Part shown: positions 50,401-62,432 of the stretch, piece after piece
How positions within the stretch are numbered: the first letter of the stretch is position 1
Layout: each line of letters begins with the position of its first letter
Notes under the pieces: model-generated
Seen by the model: only the letters and a program-made list of their open reading frames with translations
Databases searched by the model: none
What the model was told of the DNA's origin: nothing
Assembly (NCBI GenBank): GCA_946807835.1
Contig: OX327711.1
Span: 18,449,501 to 18,513,500, forward strand
Origin: Ailanthus altissimus
Lineage: Eukaryota > Streptophyta > Magnoliopsida > Sapindales > Simaroubaceae
Direction: 5' to 3'
DNA: 64,000 nt
Translations under genes and position numbers: made by a program

Positions 50401-53400
50401 TTAGGTAGGTGCAGTGTTGGATAGAAGGTCTACTTCAGGGTATTGTACTTTATTAGGAGGAAACATGGTGACATGGAGAAGTAAGAAACAAACTGTGGTA
50501 TTGATGTCAAGTGCGGAATCTGAATTCATATCAATGGCATTAGGGATTTGTAAGCTCTTGTGGCTTAAAATCATCCTAGAAGATCTAAAAGTGAAGTGGG
50601 AAGGACCTATACAATTATATTGTGACAATAAATCTGCACTCAGTATTGCACATAATCCAGTGCAACATGATCGAACAAAACATGTTGAGGTGGACAGACA
50701 TTTCATAAAGGAGAAACTGGATAGTGGACTGATTTGTACTCCTCATGTTCCAACTAGTGGCCAACTTGCTGACATACTCACTAAGGGACTCTCTAATCCT
50801 ACTTTCAAAAATATGCCAGACAAGCTGAGAATGACAAATCTTTACCAACCAGCTTGAGGAGGAGTGTTGGAGAATCTGAATGATAGGATTAGATTTTATT
50901 GTACAGCTTTATGAAGATAATAACTCAAGTTGTATGTTTAGAAATAGAATCAATATTTATTCTGTCCTATTACATAGTAATTAATTCTTTTGTAAATATA
51001 GGAATTAGTCAACTTTCCTAGAATTGATCCTAGGGTTGTATATATTCCTCTGTTCTGGATTATTCAGAAGAAATGCGAGTGAATTTCTCTATAATTGCAA
51101 ATGATAATATGTTTCCACCGATTCTATCAGCTTTAGTCTGTAATCAACAATACCCATGGAGAATGCAACTCTGTCATTTGTCTTTATCAACTAGAGCAAT
51201 TATGTCCAAATAAAAGAAGCAACCATAATCTAATTATGTCCAGGTCAAGTCAAAATCCTGAACAGAAAACGGATCAGAATATAGACTTCCCAGCAAAATA
51301 TTTACAAGGACCAAACAGATTCTTCTAAAAGGAAAGCAACTGGTGTAAAAGGAGCTTAGCAATCTCTAGGGAAGATTTTGTGGCAGACCTCAGATCATCA
51401 CACATTTTCTTCTTGTTTTTTTCTTTTCCCTATGAACAGCTTCCATGGCATATTTTATTAGCCTAATATTGCTATTAAGAAAACTAGGACAACAATTTCA
51501 ACAGATTATGTTAAAAAGTCAAATACAAACCTCATGGTTATCACCTAAGCTGGTCCATGTGCTACTCCTTTTCTTCAACTTTGGCCCAAATCCGGCAGAT
51601 AATGCTAATTGCCGGAATATTTCAGGCCAAGTTAAAGGATTTAGGTGACGCTGCCAATTGCGTATGTCAAAACCCCAAGCATATGCCTGATACACAAAGA
51701 AAACAGAAAAAAGAAGGGTTCTCAACAATGTAAAAGAAGTATTATGCAGAACAATTATCACCACAAATGTTAAGTGCAAGGCTGACTTACCCCTTCAATG
51801 ATACGTGGATGTCCGCCTTCGGGATTAGCAGCACAATACTGATTTGTCCCTAATCCAGTAGAAGGCGTCCTTGCAACATCTTCGATATCTTTTATTATTG
51901 ATTTAAGCAAAGCAACATGTATCTCACTCAACAACCTTGAATCCTGAGATCAGAATGGCATGAATGGCAAGAAAAACACAAGATTGCATGAAAAATAAAG
52001 TTTGATGTGCAAAACAGTGAATAGGAGAAAATCACTAATAACTCACATAGTCATGAAAAGCCTGCACAAATTCGTCAAGTGTGAAAGGCCATAGCCCAAG
52101 AACATCAGCAAAGGTAATAAAAAATCTCCAAACCTGCAAAATCCAAGCCCAGTGTTGGAACCTCAAAAAAGTAGGCATTGAAAGCATCATACTAGTTTCA
52201 ACTATTTTTCAGAAAAACAAGACGAAGAGAACAAATATATGAAAGACCATCATATTCAAGGCTAGAAGTTCCATGCAGTATTAAAACACCAGAAAGGTAA
52301 AAGACTCATTTCTCACTAGACTTGTAAACTAGGATAATATACAATAAGATAAAAGACAGATCACATGATAATGGTTCATAATACTAAAATTTACTGATAT
52401 AGTTAAACCAGAAAGGTATTTGTATTTTAACAGCAAGAGGCACATGTATAACTTTATAGCTAAACACAATTTTATTGAGTCTGCTTGCTAAGAGTTAAAA
52501 ACATAAGACCTATCATAAGCCCTCTTAACCTCTCAAGTTAAAGCCCACTGAACAAGGGCAACATAAAAAATTCTGACCAATGTATCCAAAAATACTTTAG
52601 ATGTGGAAACATGCATAGGAACCAGAACAAGGCATTATCAGCAGCTAACCTTTCCAACCAATACAGATTAGTATAGAATAGTTGAAAAAAAGAGGCAAAG
52701 GGATAGTCGTTACCATATATCTCATAAAAGGGTCTAGCTAATAAAAATATGCTGTCCTGAAACACTTTTGCCAATAAAATCCACCAACTCGCCTCCACCC
52801 CCCCGAACCAAAAAGAAAAAAGGAAAAAAAAACTAAAACTAAATAAATAAATATATGAGTAAGACAAAAAAAGGGATTAGATCATACCATGAGAAGGTTC
52901 CCAATATTCTCTTCTGAATCAATCCATGGTTGAACTGCAAATGGTCTTTTTAGTTGCACAGACTTGGGAGGGAATACACTTAGAGAATCTAAGGCATAAA
53001 AATTGCACAATTAGCGCTCAGGAAAATTAACCAAAAGGCAGTAGATAGGGATTATCATATTAATAAACCCAACAACATGAAGAAACAGAATATCACATGC
53101 TTATCGCCTTAAATAAGATTAGAATGGATTAAGGATCCAAGCAAAGTGTTGAATGATGTAATAGCAGGAAAAAGATGTAACATTTATTTATATCATAAAA
53201 AGATGAAATGTCATCTATATCTAACAGGGTTCAACTAAATTCAAGAATAATAGAGAAAAGATAAAAATTATAAAGGTACTTGAAAATTAAAATTGGGTGT
53301 TCTGCTGCCACCTTGGGCAATTCAGAGAAGCTGGCATGTTGAATTATCTAATTACTAAAAGTTGTGCAAATTAGTTAAAAGACAAATTAATAAAGTGATC

Positions 53401-56400
53401 TAAGTTAACTTTTGGGCTATTTCCAACTACCTTAGGCAATGTTAAGAGTATCTGGCATATAAGAAATATTTAATTGCTAAAAAGCACTCTCGGTTTGAGA
53501 TCCTTTGAAAACTGTTTAGGGGCATACAAGACATATACCAAAAATTCTGAAAAAGAACATCCTGAAACTCTCAGAACTGCAGACAAAATCAACTTGAACT
53601 TCTATGACTGGGCTTAATTTTCAGGAATCTTTTAAGAGTTTGATGTTGAACAATCGTGTAATAATTATCATTTGTTTAGGTGGGTTTTTCATGTTTTCAA
53701 GAACATTTAAGAGAAGAGTGAAACAAATAAATGACCAGAGAAATTTAATATGTAAATGTATAACAGACAAATAAAAAATTCATAAAAAGTATATATCAAT
53801 TCAAAATATACCTCTGAATGAATCGAGGTTTTGCAAAGTGTCAAGGTCAAGATGAATTATTGAGCATATTCCTTTGCTTGCAGCAGCCAAATCCATGAGT
53901 TCCAATTGTTCATCCTCAATAAGATCCATAGATTCTTTGGCCATTTTGCGGGCAGTTGCCTTCTCAAGGGCAACTTTTTGTTTAGCCGCCTGTTTCTCCA
54001 TGCGCAGCTCTTCTTTCAGCCTCCTCTTTTCAGCCTATACAAAATGCCCCACAGACAGAGAGTTTAGCTACTTATCTAAAAATTCAAAATACTTATATGG
54101 CTGAAGAGTAGCTCATAGTATTAGCAGGCTCTCAAACTTACTCTTATGTATTCTTTCTGTAAAAACTTTTCCCTCCGTTCCATTTCACGTCTTTGCTCAC
54201 GCAGTGATCGCTCTTCCTCACGCTGCCTTTCACGCATCAACCTTTCTTCTTCCTTCCGTCTTTCACGTTCATGCTTCTCCATTTCTTTTCTCAGTCTTTC
54301 CTCATTCTAAGAATACATAATCAATAATATGAGCATATAGAAAAGTACTGCTTCTCCAATATAGCACAGATCAGGAGTAAATATACAAAACCTTTCGCCT
54401 CAATATATCTTGTCTCTCAGCCTCTTTCCGCATTCGAATCTCATGTGCTTCAGCTTCCCTTGCAATTCTAGCTTCATCACTCTACAAGAGGCAAGTTAAT
54501 ATGAAATTACTAAGTTCTTGAAATTTTTTATAAAAGAAAAATCATGAAGGCGTACAATTGTGTGGTGATTATTGTAACTCCATGGATTTCCCATTTATCA
54601 CCAAGGATACCTTGTGTTTCCTCTCCATCTGTACATCAGCATCATCATTGAAGGTTTGTCCGTCGGACAATAAGTAAGGATCTTCAGTTCCAAAAATTGG
54701 GTGACCAGAAGAATGAGCGTTTATTTTATTATTTGAAGTTGATTCCCTTTGTGGAAGAGAGTCTTCACCTCCATTAGGTGATGAGAAAATGTGTCCTGGC
54801 TTGTCTTGTTGAGACAAGACACGAACACGAGAAACATGACCTTGAACACCATGAACTCTGGAGAATGGTTCATTTCCATGAACAGAAGATGTTCTAGCCC
54901 TTGGACCATCAACTGGCGAACCATGAAAATAAGGCTGTTCAGGAAGACACTGGTATTCATGGAGAGCCCTTGTGATGACCTGGAATTAGATTCACACAAC
55001 TTCAGAATAAAATTTATATGAAGTACGTGAAATCTAGTATTTCTAGTATCAAAATGATAAAAACCACTTTTTCAACATTGATTAAAAGAACAACCTTTTT
55101 CGATAAATTCAGGTTTTCATAGGGACAACTCATACTACATCAAAGGCCTAAACTTACGAACTAGAGTGGCAAATGGAGCATCTAAAAAAATTTGCAATCT
55201 CACATTTATCTATCAAGTATGCACGCCAAAATATAATCATTTATTAGAAACATCTAACTAAAGAATTTGAGAAACCAACTTTATTTGATTTAGCATCATG
55301 TTGATCATATATTTTGCTCTCATAAGGATGCCCAGACCGCTTCTGCTGCTCAGAGCTCACTGTTTTCACATGCAAAGAAAAAAAGTTAGCAGGAAAGCTA
55401 TTTGCATAAAAGATACAATTATAATATGGAAAAACTACAATTTTGCATCAACAAAACCATCAAAAAATTAATAAGAAAACACATTTCTTTCTAATAACTA
55501 ATAACAGAATGCACTCCTTATGCTTTTACCTATGGGTGCTCCAAAGGCACCAGGCGGCAAGGAATCAAACTCCATCCCAAGAATTGGCCCATCCTCTCTC
55601 AGTGGCTCCCCTAACTGTGCTTCCACACAGGCTACTGCTCTTAGTTCCATTATTGATTGCTGTGACTCATAAGACTGCCTAACCACTGGCATATCATCTA
55701 TTATACCCCGAGATGACCCCACTGCATTCCTCATCTCCATCATATATGGGCTTGAGCCGGAGCCGGAGCCGGAGCCAGAGCCCGAGCCATAATCACTCCC
55801 GGGCTCAGCCCCAGTCCCCAACTCATCTATAGGAGATTCTGGCATCACTACAGCCACATTTTTTCGCATTTTTCTGGGTGGATTCTCTTTTTCCTTTTTA
55901 TCCTTCAATCTTCTGTGGCAAAACCACATCTGCAACTGCCGATCAGATAAGCCTAATTTCTCAGATAGCTCAGCGCGTGTTGCCTCGGATGGGTATGTCT
56001 CCACTGAATCAAATGATCAAAATCACACCAAAAAAGAAAAAAGAAAATAAATCAACAAATTGAACCAACAATTTAAACAAAATTAAACTCATATAGCTGC
56101 ACAAACAATAAAAAATAATAATAATACACAACAAAATCACCAAAAAAACACAAATTAAACCAGAAATCAAGCAATTTAAACATGAATATACATCAAAAGT
56201 AACACACAAAAAAACACACGAATTGAACCAACAAATCAATTAAACTTAACATAGCAGCTAAATACAAACCAATATCAATTTTTTACCGATCAAATCCCTT
56301 AAAAAAACACAAAATCACTGAAAAGGAAAAAAAAAACTGAACAAAAAGACAATAAAAAGCAAAGAGAGGATATTTGTACGGACAAGCATAGGCCTTCTCA

Positions 56401-56552
56401 AGGGTTTCGAGTTGAAACGGAGTCTTCATCTGCCGCTTGGGCTTGCCTTGTTGACCTTCATTGGAATTATTATTATTATTATTATTATTATGAACAAATT
56501 TCTTACTTTCATTACTCCTATTCTGATTCTCAGCGTCAGAATCGGCCTCCAT
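41461..56552 (-). CDS. RLT2: Homeobox-DDT domain protein RLT (RINGLET) type, ISWI partner
   Basis: Eighteen exons join in frame to 5232 nt (1743 aa): 56552-56384, 56003-55530, 55359-55280, 54979-54611, 54481-54392, 54306-54142, 54034-53812, 52988-52888, 52133-52047, 51943-51791, 51686-51531, 45881-45672, 45596-44925, 44783-44223, 43851-43225, 43069-42965, 42787-42545, 42207-41461. A homeodomain spans residues 37-96 (helix 3 [16 protein letters not shown]). A charged coiled coil lies at about 345-470, a DDT domain at about 545-605 ([20 protein letters not shown]), and a HARE-HTH domain at about 690-760. WHIM motifs follow ([27 protein letters not shown]), then a basic and acidic tail. Arabidopsis RLT1/RLT2 bind ISWI remodellers CHR11/CHR17 and restrain the floral transition; that is family knowledge. 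RLT2 rather than RLT1 is a guess. Intron 11 holds a Copia element; intron 4 looks U12-type. Confidence 0.93.
46089..46313 (+). repeat. 5' LTR of the Copia element
   Basis: 225 bp, starting TGTTGGAGAATC and ending CTCTATA. Its end abuts the primer-binding site. It contains a GTATATATTCC promoter-like segment. Confidence 0.95.
46314..46325 (+). promoter_or_regulatory. Copia primer-binding site
   Basis: TGGTATCAGAGC, complementary to the 3' end of plant initiator methionine tRNA, directly follows the 5' LTR. Confidence 0.93.
46431..50857 (+). pseudogene. Degenerate Copia gag-pol
   Basis: Fragments occur in order. Gag is at about 46431-47150 ([30 protein letters not shown]) with a zinc knuckle near 47215-47275. 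Protease and integrase remnants lie at about 47500-48560 ([24 protein letters not shown]). Reverse transcriptase is at about 49330-50180 ([12 protein letters not shown]; the YVDD catalytic box near 49905-49920). RNase H is at about 50390-50857 ([25 protein letters not shown]). At least five frame changes and several in-frame stops (for example a TAG at 50402) prevent expression. Confidence 0.9.
50856..50864 (+). promoter_or_regulatory. Copia polypurine tract
   Basis: GAGGAGGAG lies immediately before the 3' LTR and is the expected primer site for plus-strand synthesis. Confidence 0.85.
50865..51093 (+). repeat. 3' LTR of the Copia element
   Basis: 229 bp copy of the 5' LTR, about 95% identical, with the same TGTTGG...CTCTATA ends. 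Confidence 0.95.
54482..54610 (-). other. Probable U12-type GT-AG intron of the RLT gene
   Basis: On the minus strand the intron begins GTATCCTTGG, close to the minor-spliceosome donor consensus. It has TATTAACTTG about 14 nt before the terminal AG, resembling the U12 branch site. The exons join in phase 0 (RKHK | SDEAR). Confidence 0.65.
55753..55788 (+). repeat. Hexanucleotide repeat encoding Gly-Ser in RLT
   Basis: GAGCCG-type units encode an alternating Gly-Ser run between the homeodomain and the next conserved block, a probable flexible linker. Confidence 0.85.
56466..56490 (+). repeat. (ATT)n trinucleotide repeat encoding poly-Asn in RLT
   Basis: Eight AAT codons in a row on the minus strand encode an Asn tract (about residues 22-29) just before the homeodomain. 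Likely length-polymorphic. Confidence 0.9.
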
Positions 56553-59283
56553 TGGAAGCCACCACCAGATCAATAAAAAATCTAGGGTTTGAACGAAACA
56601 ACTTTATTTCGTTTTCTATTATTTCTCTCGAAATATCGTGAGAGTAAAGAAAAGGGGAGAGGAGGCGAAGAAATAACAAAGAATAATAATGAAAATAATA
56701 TGAATGTGAGAACAATAAAAGTGGGATGATATTGATAAGAGAAAGAAAGAGAGAATGAAGAATACAAATTAAAATTTAATATTATTGAAAATAATAATAA
56801 TGAGAAAACAAAGTGAAAATAGTATAAAGCGAAATCAGGAACAAAATAATAGTAGTAGTCCTTCAGCTTCTTGACTCTAATTACAACACATTCCATTTCT
56901 TTTTCTTTTTCTAATTTCTTTTTGTTTTGGTTTTTTAATTTCCTCAAAGTCTTATTGATTTTGATTTTGTTTTTATTGAATGGTGTGAGCGAGCGTCGAA
57001 CCAAACAACGGCCTTTTGATGTGGGCTATTAACAAATGTAAGGGCGATCACCTGTTTTTTCTTTTTTTGTTTTTCTTTTTAATTTTGTATTTGGAAATTT
57101 TCTTTTTCGGTTCTTGTTTTTTTTTTTTTAAAGAATAAGAAAAGTATTTGTCAGATTATTCATTGGCTGTTGCGTTTTTGTGTTGTTAATGAATTTGAGG
57201 ATTTTCTTCTTCTGTGGTTTGCAGCATCGGGATCGTTGGGTGTGAGATTTGCGTTGTGGTTTCCAGTTTGTGACCTGTGGGCCCAAGTTTATTGTAATGG
57301 GCCGGGCTTGAACTTGCATCAATAATTTGATTTGAGACGTAAAGACGACACGTTGTATCTTCTCTGTGAACGACAAGTCGTTTTTATCTGCAATTGAACT
57401 TGCCGCAGGTCATTCGTCGGTTATGAGAAATAATACCAAGTGATGAACAAGACGAGATGCACTCCCATCACATGGCCGAAGTGCGAAGAACAGGTCAAGC
57501 ATATGAAGGCATTGATTGACAAACTCATGTGGACATATTTTCCAAGGCAAAAACAAGAAAGGAAAAATCATGTGGACACAGAATTTTTGGGCACCAAATT
57601 TCAAAAGATGGGTCATCGTGGGATTCTGAATCACAATTCACTAAAATTAAGTCACTAAAAGTTAGATACCCAAAGTTAGTATAATGCAAATTTCGGATGA
57701 TGTTGTTTGTTTAAATCAAATGCCCTTGAGTCTATTTGTGGGAGGTTTTGCCCTTGCTTGGCCCACGCGGGATGCCCCTATGCTGCTAAGTCAAGACCAA
57801 CTGCTTTTGAAAGAAGGTTAACCAGGCAACGTGATGCCAAGGCACCGGCCCGCCCTGGCTGCCAAACCCTATTCCCTAAAAAAGGAAGTTAGGCAGTGTC
57901 TCCAAAATGTCATCATAATGCCACGTTTGACAAGCAACAATGGACATTAGCCCTTGCTCGGCGCGCGCGTCTGACCTGTTTCCCCCAAGCTCTTTGTTAG
58001 ATTGAACCATTTTACCTACCCTCCGCACTTTGCTTAACTAAAGGATTGTTTTATAGTTAATTATTTGTTTTCATTTGAAGTATGTGAGCTAAGGTGGTTA
58101 AATTTGTAATTTCCTAAGATGACACAAAAACTCCCAAAAAATAAAAAAATTCTCGAACAAGCATAGCTTATAAACTTTCAAGACCTCAGTTTTTCATTAT
58201 CATGTTATTTTTTATTTCTCGTTACTCACTGCTTCAGTTCAGAACTACGGACTTTTATGAACCGGAGTTGGATGATTAGTTCTGAACAGTCTGCTACTTG
58301 TGTAATTTTAATATTCACATATTTCATTCTCACTTTTTGTTGAAACGCTCCAGAAACTTGTAATGAAATAAGCTTGTATAGAGGACAGAACAAGTGATTA
58401 CATTATTCTCAGCCAAACGTACAGCTGATTGCAAATTAGCAATTGTTCGAACTCTGAATCAAATAAAATTATTTGAGAAAAAAGAAGAAAAAATTGCTTC
58501 ACAATGTCAGCAATATACTCAAATTTGGCATTTTTATCCTCGGAGCAAATAAAGCATAACTTTACATCGAACATCCTTCCATTTCCACGCTTCTTTTCCT
58601 CTCATGCTGCTTTCATTTGCTGCAAAAAGAAATCCACTTTGCATTAAAACTAAAATTTCCAGCTTGGATTGCAATTCATACATAAAATGTACAAAATTTT
58701 GAAAAAGATTTATCACACTGAACACCACTCTAAAGTTCCAATAAATATGTATTTATTGGAGTGTGTTTTTCTCTTTTTTTTTTTCCTTTTTGACTGTTGA
58801 CATCCGGGGTTGGGGATCTGTTAGGACCAACATAGAATAGATCCCAGGCCATAATTTGGAGTGTGTTTGAAAACACAGGGAAATGACAGTATAGCAATTT
58901 GTTTCTCAACCCCCACATCCCCTCTCCCTCTCCTTTTCCCTTTCTCAAACCTTTTTTTTTCCTCCCTTCAAAAAAGTGTCATGGTTCTGTGGCTGAAGTT
59001 TCTTCAGTGGGGATAAAATGGGGTCGTGGCAGTTATAGTCATTACAAAGACTTGCATAAAGGAACAAAAAGGAGAGAAAACAATACTATCAAAGTGATAA
59101 AAAAAGGTAATTTGGGGACCCAAAAAAACAGAGAAAATGGATTGTTTTGCAATTAGTTTCTGCTCCCCCATATTCTTATGGACCTAAGAATTTGAGAACT
59201 AAAGCAGACATCAGTTGATCAGAGGTGCATAGACTAGACGAAATCAACTGTAGCATATATGATGCACAAACTAAATTGGAAAA
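56553..59283. other. RLT upstream region and intergenic DNA
   Basis: 56553-57010 is likely RLT 5'UTR and proximal promoter (CT-rich in the minus sense). A GC-richer patch at about 57715-57975, with repeated GCCCTTGC(T)TGG/GCCCTTGCTCGG phrases, may be retroelement debris. The 58.9-59.2 kb region should hold the translocator 3'UTR. No additional gene recognised. Confidence 0.45.
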
Positions 59284-62200
59284 TCAAGTCGCTTGAGCAT
59301 CTTCAGCATTCAACTCACTGTGAATTCAACATTTATATCAGCGGTACAGAACAGAATAAGACTTACTCGTTTCTCTTCTTCCATCTTGGCCTTAATGAAT
59401 GAGTAAATTGCCACTCCAGCAATTGCAATTGCTGTACCAATACCAGTTTGGGTTGAGATCTTGTTACCTGCAAGAAGCAAATTGTTAGACAATATATAAG
59501 ATGAATAACGATTTACTAGTGAAGCAAGAAGAAAACGAGAATATTAAACAGAAGTTGAATTATAGACTTACCAAAGATGATGATTGAGAACCCAATCACA
59601 AACACACGTTTCAGCACATTGCCAACTGCATGTGTAAGAGGTGCAACCCTCTCCAAGGTGTTGGTAGCCAACTGAAAATTCAGAGGCAAAAAATGTTTTG
59701 TCACCAGAATACCATATTGTGATGCATTTTTTATACAAATCATAGCATTCGGGGATAGTAGGAAAAACTAATTGATCAACACTGGACCAAGTCACCAGAA
59801 GAAAACATATATAAAGAATTATAGTGATTGAACAAATAAAGAACTTAATCCATAAAATCAGATATTACAACGAAGAGGCATACCTGATTGTAGAGGTGGT
59901 AAAACATTCCCACCCAAAAAAGATCTGAAACAAACTTAACCAGACCCACTTTAGTGATAGCATCGCTAAACCCATGCTTGATTAGCTGAGGTCCCTCAAC
60001 CTGCAAAACAGTAACAACAGAGATGAAAAATTATAGTTTAAGATGGAATTAGGAAGGATCTCAAAGTCTCTTTGACTTACAATAATGGCCGGTGGAATAC
60101 AGACAAAGAGTGCAATGATGGAAATGTAAGCATACACATTAGTGCTGTCCATGTCAGTCTGCATAAGGAAGAAGCAACCGTGAGAAGATGATAATTTAAT
60201 AAATCAAATTGAGGCGCTGCATGAAGAATAACCAAGAGTTTCATAAAAAATGACCATGGCTTTCTTTGAGTAGATACTCCTGTAAGTGAATGAAATGTTG
60301 GAAATCATAGCACTAATGAAACCCGTCCAATTGAATGACAGTTCAGTCAATGATGCCATTGACACACCTGCACTCAGTAACGAGACACAAAGTAACAACA
60401 TGCTTATAATCCAATTTCATTATTGAATTTCAATAAAAAAAAGAAGGTCATCGTATTGGCATAAATGGATAAAAAAGTGTTTACCAATAACAACAGGAGC
60501 CAGTGATAACCATAGAGTCAGTGGAATTGGTTGTCCTAGAATGAATTGAGAAGCAGACGCATTGAAGAAAGGTTCAAGAGCTGTGACAAAATAGAACCAA
60601 TATAGTAAGACATATTGGGTGTGAAGTGAGCAGAGTAGAACAAGAGACAGTGATAGAATTGAATGATATTTCCCAAAAACCCACTTGATTCTTGATGTTT
60701 ACCTTTGATTGTATGAGTAAAGGAGACAGCAACTGCTGCAAAGGAGACATTACTTGTAACATGGCCCAGTGCATGACATACAGCAACAGGGATCAACAGC
60801 TTCAGGAGCTTAGAATCAATAGGCTACACAGCAAGTCCAAGTGACATGATACTATTAGTACATAAGGTCTGCAAGAATCATGGGAACAAAATAAATGATA
60901 ACAAAACCCTGCAAATAAAGGCCATAAACTTATGCCTGGACATGCTATCAGATTATTGCAGAAAAGCAAAAACATATTTTCATTCACATACAGATTTTAA
61001 AAAGAGGAATGCTACGATGATAGTCTGGTCTCGGACATAGAGGCCAGCTTACTTTCAACGAGATGTTGATCTGGCAACAAATGCCACATGATTCATCAAT
61101 ATGTAGCATATATTATTCGAAAATTTTCAGAATTGGATTTTCCAATAACAAAACTTTAAAATCCATTTAAGTTTTACAAAATCATGCTACACATGGGCAG
61201 GGCAGCCACTGTAATGTGTGATCAAGATATATTTTAATATTTACTTTTTCATTACCCGTTAATTACAAATATGATATGTAATCAATAGAGCTCTTGGATC
61301 AAAATTCATATTCGGTAACCTTGGTACTGCAAGAGATAACAAACAAACACCACGTAGCGTACTAAGCTAATAATAAATTATTAGTTAATTACTATGCGTC
61401 GAACCAGATTTTGGAAGGTGTCAACGACCAGTTCATACCACGTCAAACACTCCGAATATGTAATGATATACAAATTCCATTACACAAAATCAAACGAACC
61501 GATGTCAATGAATGAATAAAAAACTTAGTAATTAGCAGTAACTAGTGGGCTTAAAGAGGTCAACGTACAGCGCGCTTGGGAAGGCCCACGCCCCAGCTCA
61601 CCAAACAGTAAACCACTCCTACCAGCAAATGAATAACTGACACAAAACTGCACACAACAAACTTTCATAAAATGCCAACACAAAATAAAAACTAAATTAC
61701 TAAGAAACCACACCGTAAACACATCAATGGCGATATTAACTTACTAAGGATAGGGGAAGTAGTTGTAAATCTTCTTGTTAAGAATGTTGAATATCACGTT
61801 CAGGAAGTACCTGCAGAAGGATAGTGTGGTAATCTTCTTGATTGACTAGAACCGTTTGACGGTTAGAGGGCTCGGTTTAAACAACTTTTTTTTTAAAAAA
61901 AAAGTTGGGGAGCTCACATGACTTACCACATGAAGAAGAAGAAACCGGTGACGAGAGCCGGGTATTTGTCAAAGAATCCGACCGCCTTCGCTTCTCTGCA
62001 ATAACCACCGAGTCAGAGAGAAAAAAAAAAGTTTTAAATTAGTCCTGAGTCAGCATGCGCGGGTTGACTGAGTCAGAACGGAGGAGACGGACCTCACCCG
62101 GCGGAATCGCTCCCTTCAGCAGGAGAAGAAGCGGCGGCCAGGCTTGGCCGGAGAGTCTCCCTTTTCCCGGGGAACATACCCGCCGGAACATGCGAGCTCT

Positions 62201-62381
62201 CGAGGAGCAGAGCAGGACGCAGCTGTCTCCCCCAAATGACATTCCCGCCTTCACCAACGGCTCCAATCGACTTCACCGAGACGAAGCTCACATTCTGGTG
62301 GTGGCTCTCACGTGGCGATCTTCGGAGGCGTGAAGCGGTGGTGACGGCGGTGGTGACACGTGACAACACTCGCGACTCCAT
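59284..62381 (-). CDS. TPT: Chloroplast triose-phosphate/phosphate translocator
   Basis: Twelve exons join in frame to 1254 nt (417 aa): 62381-62098, 61995-61927, 61810-61745, 61647-61569, 60823-60703, 60580-60485, 60367-60255, 60158-60081, 60000-59884, 59671-59572, 59467-59367, 59313-59284. The first exon starts [20 protein letters not shown], a plastid transit peptide of about 80-90 residues. The carrier follows with family blocks: [40 protein letters not shown] and [20 protein letters not shown]. The Lys of THTIK and the adjacent Lys-Arg of NVLKRV are conserved substrate-phosphate ligands in this family. It exports triose phosphate and 3-phosphoglycerate from chloroplasts in exchange for phosphate across the inner envelope. 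The final acceptor is chosen as GAG|TTGAATGCT; the AG 5 nt earlier would give an immediate stop. The gene looks intact. Confidence 0.95.
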
Positions 62382-62412
62382 TCCTAGTGTCGGGTGCTGT
62401 TGACGTACGTTA

Positions 62413-62432
62413 AGAGAGAGAGAGAGAGAGAA
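62413..62432 (+). repeat. (GA)n microsatellite in translocator leader
   Basis: About ten GA units lie 31 bp upstream of the translocator ATG and read as (CT)n in the transcript, the kind of CT-rich leader common in plant chloroplast-protein genes. Confidence 0.85.

Larger units (their letters stand above)
46084..51098 (+). mobile_element. Ty1/Copia LTR retrotransposon in RLT intron 11, inactive
   Basis: The element runs 46089-51093 and is flanked by a 5-bp target duplication ATTGC (46084-46088 and 51094-51098). It has two LTRs, an initiator-Met-type primer-binding site, a purine tract before the 3' LTR, and gag-integrase-RT-RNase H order, which defines Copia. It is inserted antisense to the RLT gene. 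The LTRs differ at about 12 of 225 positions plus two 2-nt indels, so the insertion is old. The internal reading frame is broken by many stops and shifts. Confidence 0.95.

Noticed and set aside
56360..56384. An AT-AC U12 intron at the end of RLT exon 1 (ATATCCTC is present)
   Set aside because: Using it breaks the homeodomain frame. The GTCCGT donor at 56383 gives EKAYALETYPSEA, matching the family.
56582..57004. Minus-strand 140-codon frame upstream of RLT
   Set aside because: It overlaps the expected RLT leader, and is low-complexity Phe/Leu/Lys-rich sequence from CT- and T-rich DNA.
58899..59156. Plus-strand 85-codon frame
   Set aside because: It is antisense to the probable 3' region of the translocator gene, with no family and low-complexity start.
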